From the NCBI GenBank assembly GCA_046073825.1, contig JBJTMY010000202.1, positions 1-26,635 of the forward strand: a stretch of 26,635 bases of DNA. The letters run 5' to 3'. The notes under the pieces are model-generated. The model did not search any database. It was not told where the DNA came from and saw only the letters and a list, made by a program, of their open reading frames with translations. This stretch comes from CAINEC01 sp046073825. Lineage in GTDB: Bacteria > Bacteroidota > Bacteroidia > AKYH767-A > OLB10. A program made the translations under genes and the position numbers. Of the stretch, positions 24,050 through 26,635 are shown in pieces (position 1 is the stretch's first letter; every line of letters starts with the position of its first letter).

Positions 24050-24057
24050 TAATTTTG
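24050..24057 (+). promoter_or_regulatory. -7 promoter element (TAATTTTG) for the amidase
   Basis: TAATTTTG matches TAnnTTTG. Its TTG (24055-24057) is an in-frame but false start for the amidase. Transcription would begin near 24062, inside the opposing -7 element of lptD, leaving about 17 bases of leader before the ATG at 24079. Confidence 0.55.
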
Positions 24058-24062
24058 TTGCG

Positions 24063-24070
24063 CAAAGTTA
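24063..24070 (-). promoter_or_regulatory. -7 promoter element (TAACTTTG) for lptD
   Basis: On the minus strand 24070-24063 reads TAACTTTG, an exact -7 match. Transcription would begin near 24058, within or beside the amidase -7 element, giving lptD a leader of about 25 bases. The two elements face each other with five bases between them. Confidence 0.55.
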
Positions 24071-24078
24071 CTCATTCC

Positions 24079-25392
24079 ATGCTGAAACGGATATTCACCC
24101 TTTTATTTACTTTTTATTTTTCTGTTTTTTCTTGTTTTTCAGGGACTCCCGGAAAGAAAACAGGATATCGATTAAGAACAATCGTCATTGATGCTGGACA
24201 TGGTGGACATGATACAGGATGTTTAGGTTCTGATTCTAGAGAAAAGGATGTGGCATTACGTATTGCTTTGAAGCTTGGTAGATTAATTGAAGCTAATTGT
24301 CCAGATGTTCGTGTAATATATACGCGTAAAACAGATGAGTTTATTCCACTCATCGAGCGAGCGAATATTGCTAATCGCGCAAAGGCAGACTTGTTTATCT
24401 GTATTCATCTGAATTCCGGACCTAAATCGGCCTATGGAGTAGAAACATTTGTAATGGGATTACACAAAACGGATGATAATTTAAATGTTGCGAAGCGCGA
24501 GAACTCTGCAATTTTATTAGAAGATAATTATCAAAAGAATTACGATGGATTTGACCCGAATTCTCCCGAGGCCAATATTATTTTTTCATTGTATCAAAAT
24601 CAATACATGCAACAAAGTTTAAGTTTTGCTGCAAAAATTCAAAAGCAGTTTAAAGAAAATTCGAAACGCTATACCCGAGGGGTGAAGCAAGCTGGATTTT
24701 TAGTTTTATACAAGACAGCGATGCCCTCTGTATTGATAGAAAATGGATTTTTAACGAATGAAAATGATCAACGATTTTTAATGAGTGATGCTGGTCAGGC
24801 AAGTATGGCTTCTTCTATTTATCGTGCTTTTAAATCCTATAAGTCGGAATTAGAGACCGGAACTGTTTCTAACGAACCAATTGAACAAGATCAAAAACTG
24901 GTTGAAGAGCAACCTGACACCAATAAAAACAAAGAGGACCTAACGTTAAGCTCAAAAAACACGGTGGATACTTCAACAGTTGTTAAAAATGAAAAAGAAA
25001 ATAATGCTGAAATAAAGGAATCTCCAATGAAGGAGAAACCTAAAGAAAAAGTAGTTGAAAAGACAAAAGAACCAGAAAAATCCAAAGAGAAACCGACAAA
25101 CAATGTACATAAAACAGAAGCAGATTATTCTCAATTGGCTTTTATTACCGTTCAGGTAGGTGCAGTAAAAGAGGGGTCTACAGTTTCTTCTAAAGTAAAT
25201 GAATTAAAAACAGTATTTCACATTACATTTGATGATGGATATACCCGCTATTTCGTTGGAAAATATTCTAATCTGGCGGATGCAAAAGCACGTTTAGAAA
25301 AATTAAAAAGTGCCGGATATGAGGATGCTTTCATTACTGCTTACGACCATCTCGTGCGTGTAAAATGCTCCGATGTTCAAAATAAAAAATAA
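24079..25392 (+). CDS. N-acetylmuramoyl-L-alanine amidase (Amidase_3) with SPOR-like C-terminus
   Basis: This 437-residue protein starts at the ATG 24079 (MLKRIFTLLFTF), giving a signal peptide of about 22 residues. An in-frame TTG at 24055 lies in the -7 element and is rejected. The Amidase_3 domain (about 32-245) has zinc ligands H41 (VIDAGHGGHD), E55 (REKDVALRIA) and H110 (FICIHLNSG), and catalytic E221 in SVLIENGFL. It should cut the amide bond between MurNAc and the stem peptide, as in AmiC-type daughter-cell separation. A Lys/Glu/Pro-rich linker (about 250-345, with repeated KEKP/EKTKEPEKSKEK) tethers a C-terminal SPOR-like domain (about 350-430: AFITVQVGAVKEG, YFVGKYSNLADAKARLEKL, GYEDAFITAY) that would target denuded septal glycan. 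Paired divergently with lptD. Confidence 0.93.
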   Translation: MLKRIFTLLFTFYFSVFSCFSGTPGKKTGYRLRTIVIDAGHGGHDTGCLGSDSREKDVALRIALKLGRLIEANCPDVRVIYTRKTDEFIPLIERANIANRAKADLFICIHLNSGPKSAYGVETFVMGLHKTDDNLNVAKRENSAILLEDNYQKNYDGFDPNSPEANIIFSLYQNQYMQQSLSFAAKIQKQFKENSKRYTRGVKQAGFLVLYKTAMPSVLIENGFLTNENDQRFLMSDAGQASMASSIYRAFKSYKSELETGTVSNEPIEQDQKLVEEQPDTNKNKEDLTLSSKNTVDTSTVVKNEKENNAEIKESPMKEKPKEKVVEKTKEPEKSKEKPTNNVHKTEADYSQLAFITVQVGAVKEGSTVSSKVNELKTVFHITFDDGYTRYFVGKYSNLADAKARLEKLKSAGYEDAFITAYDHLVRVKCSDVQNKK

Positions 25393-25485
25393 CAGTATGC
25401 TTTTCAACAATTACATCGCTAATTAATCAACATTTTTTTGGTTAAAAATAACTTTCATTTTTAATTTTTGTTTGATTGAATATTC

Positions 25486-25493
25486 TTACTTTG
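25486..25493 (+). promoter_or_regulatory. Possible imperfect -7 element (TTACTTTG) for the Fe-S protein gene
   Basis: TTACTTTG is one base away from TAnnTTTG and ends 22 bases before the ATG at 25516. Several TTTG runs lie just upstream (25467-25474), but at spacings of 11-16 bases they are too close for a standard -33. This is the only candidate in the 123-base gap, which otherwise holds AT-rich sequence without a clear hairpin. Confidence 0.3.
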
Positions 25494-25515
25494 CAAGAGT
25501 TGAAAAACATGAATT

Positions 25516-26635
25516 ATGATAGCTAATATTCTATTCACATTGATACTGATTGTGGGTGTTGGGTTATTCACCAAAAAAATCAAATCAGTCATTCGCAATA
25601 TCAATTTAGGTCAGAAGCTTGATTTAAGCGATCATCCTGCCGAAAGATTACAAACAATGATTCGAGTTGCTTTAGGACAATCTAAAATGGGTAGTCGACC
25701 AGTAGCTGCATTTTTTCATGTGATATTATATGTTGGTTTTGTTATCATCAACATTGAAGTAATTGAAATTATTATTGACGGAATATTTGGTACACATCGA
25801 GTACTATCATTTTTAGGGAATTTTTATAATTTGCTAATCGGCTCTTTTGAATACCTTGCATTTTTAGTTTTCGTTGCTTGTTTTGTATTTCTTTCTAGAA
25901 GAAATATTCTTAAATTAAAGCGATTTCACATGAAAGAAATGACGAAATGGCCCAAGTCGGATGCGAACATAATTTTGATTACGGAAATTTGCTTGATGTC
26001 GGCTTTTCTGATTATGAATGCGTGCGACTTTCAGCTTCAAACCATGCAAGTTGGTCATTATTTTAAAGGACAACTGGTTGGCTCCTTCCCTATTTCATCT
26101 CACTTAGTTTCTGTTTTACCTACTAATGAAGCATCTCTTGAAATGTTAGAGCGATTTTGTTGGTGGTTTCATATAGTCGGAATTTTAGCATTTTTAAATT
26201 ATGTTCCTTACTCAAAGCATTTTCATATTTTATTAGCATTCCCAAATACCTACTACAGTAAACTAACTCCTAAAGGTCAATTTACCAATATGGAAAGTGT
26301 GACCAATGAAGTAAAATTAATGTTAGATCCTACAGCTATCCCTCCTGCTACTGATGCTCCACCTGCTCGATTCGGAGCTAAAGACGTTCAAGATTTGACA
26401 TGGAAGCAATTAATGGATGCGTACTCTTGTACAGAATGTGGTCGATGCACTTCTAGTTGTCCAGCAAACTTAACAGGTAAATTACTTTCTCCTCGAAAAA
26501 TCATGATGGATACGCGTGACCGTTTGGAAGAAGTAGGGAAAAATATAGATCAGTACGGCTTAGATTATACAGATGAAAAGTCTTTATTAGGTAATTATAT
26601 TACAGAAGAAGAATTATGGGCTTGCACGAGTTGTA
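25516..26635 (+). CDS. Membrane-anchored (Fe-S)-binding oxidoreductase, heterodisulfide-reductase-like, cut by window edge
   Basis: The frame starts at ATG 25516 and stays open for 373 codons to the window end. An upstream ATG at 25509 hits a stop after five codons and is excluded. The N-terminal part has about five membrane helices (around 2-18, 58-82, 100-128, 150-168, 215-235) with histidines in FFHVILY and FHIVGILAFLNY that could ligate haem, as in NarI-type subunits. After residue 290 comes a ferredoxin motif, C305-x2-C308-x2-C311-x3-C315-P in SCTECGRCTSSCPAN, and the frame ends in WACTSC, the start of a second 4Fe-4S motif. The C-terminal CCG domains expected of HdrD/GlpC-like proteins would lie beyond the window. 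It probably passes electrons between a quinone/haem and a cytoplasmic partner; the donor and acceptor are unknown. Confidence 0.88.
   Translation, partial: MIANILFTLILIVGVGLFTKKIKSVIRNINLGQKLDLSDHPAERLQTMIRVALGQSKMGSRPVAAFFHVILYVGFVIINIEVIEIIIDGIFGTHRVLSFLGNFYNLLIGSFEYLAFLVFVACFVFLSRRNILKLKRFHMKEMTKWPKSDANIILITEICLMSAFLIMNACDFQLQTMQVGHYFKGQLVGSFPISSHLVSVLPTNEASLEMLERFCWWFHIVGILAFLNYVPYSKHFHILLAFPNTYYSKLTPKGQFTNMESVTNEVKLMLDPTAIPPATDAPPARFGAKDVQDLTWKQLMDAYSCTECGRCTSSCPANLTGKLLSPRKIMMDTRDRLEEVGKNIDQYGLDYTDEKSLLGNYITEEELWACTSC

Noticed and set aside
24891..25103. A hydrophobic small protein encoded antisense to the amidase linker
   Set aside because: It is the complement of a Lys/Glu-rich coding stretch, which automatically reads as Phe/Ser/Leu; no promoter or independent support exists.
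25420..25470. A terminator after the amidase gene
   Set aside because: There are T runs and a 4-bp GTTA/TAAC inverted pair, but no G/C-containing stem; I cannot support a terminator.

Overview
The window looks like chromosomal core sequence from a member of the Bacteroidota. Three things point there. The base composition is AT-rich. The extracytoplasmic genes are of kinds typical of the phylum: a type IX secretion (T9SS) C-terminal sorting domain, a DUF5916 barrel protein, a DUF4369/TlpA-like thioredoxin and a TPR/PD40/OmpA protein built like PorE. Good matches to the Bacteroidota -7 promoter element TAnnTTTG lie just upstream of most transcription-unit starts, and no Shine-Dalgarno sequences stand out. 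I cannot name a genus. I saw no rRNA, tRNA, CRISPR array, insertion sequence or prophage.

Layout. 1-605 (-) is the N-terminal part of a secreted M43 (pappalysin-like) metalloprotease that runs off the left edge. 826-1518 (+) is an OmpR-type response regulator with no kinase beside it. 1777-3996 (+) is a second, complete M43 protease carrying two FN3 domains, a PPC domain and a T9SS sorting domain, closed by a clear terminator. 4068-6800 (+) is an AddB-like PD-(D/E)XK nuclease with an Fe-S cysteine set, and its end touches that of a small YvlD/'holin 4' membrane protein (-). 7239-7751 (+) is an exported glutathione peroxidase. 7756-10094 (-) is a kinase/regulator pair with overlapping genes. 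10204-12693 (+) is a DUF5916 protein, tail-overlapping a CGDS thioredoxin-like protein (-). 13416-14264 (+) is an outer-membrane barrel candidate, followed by a two-helix membrane protein (-) that appears to be frameshifted. 15099-16556 (+) is an exported CGHC thioredoxin with its own terminator. 20038-16588 (-) is a compact folD-queE-PorE-like operon. 21429-20101 (-) is ffh with a terminator. 24033-21490 (-) is lptD, divergent from an amidase with a SPOR-like C-terminus (24079-25392, +). 25516 onward (+) is a membrane-anchored heterodisulfide-reductase-like Fe-S protein that runs off the right edge.

How the genes fit together. Most concern the cell envelope: OM assembly (LptD), peptidoglycan remodelling (amidase), envelope anchoring or secretion (PorE-like), secreted proteases that use or probably use T9SS, periplasmic redox (GPx, TlpA-like thioredoxin), and sensing (two regulators, one kinase). 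ffh, folD, queE and the nuclease are housekeeping.

I found no convincing new multi-gene defence or mobile system. The most useful observations are: (1) a frameshift at 14502-14505, where one extra base would restore a 177-residue two-helix protein ending 5 bases from its convergent neighbour; (2) face-to-face, mutually overlapping -7 elements between lptD and the amidase; (3) -7 elements exactly 4 bases from the start codons of ffh and the kinase, suggesting leaderless mRNAs; and (4) a PorE-architecture protein in one operon with folD and queE.
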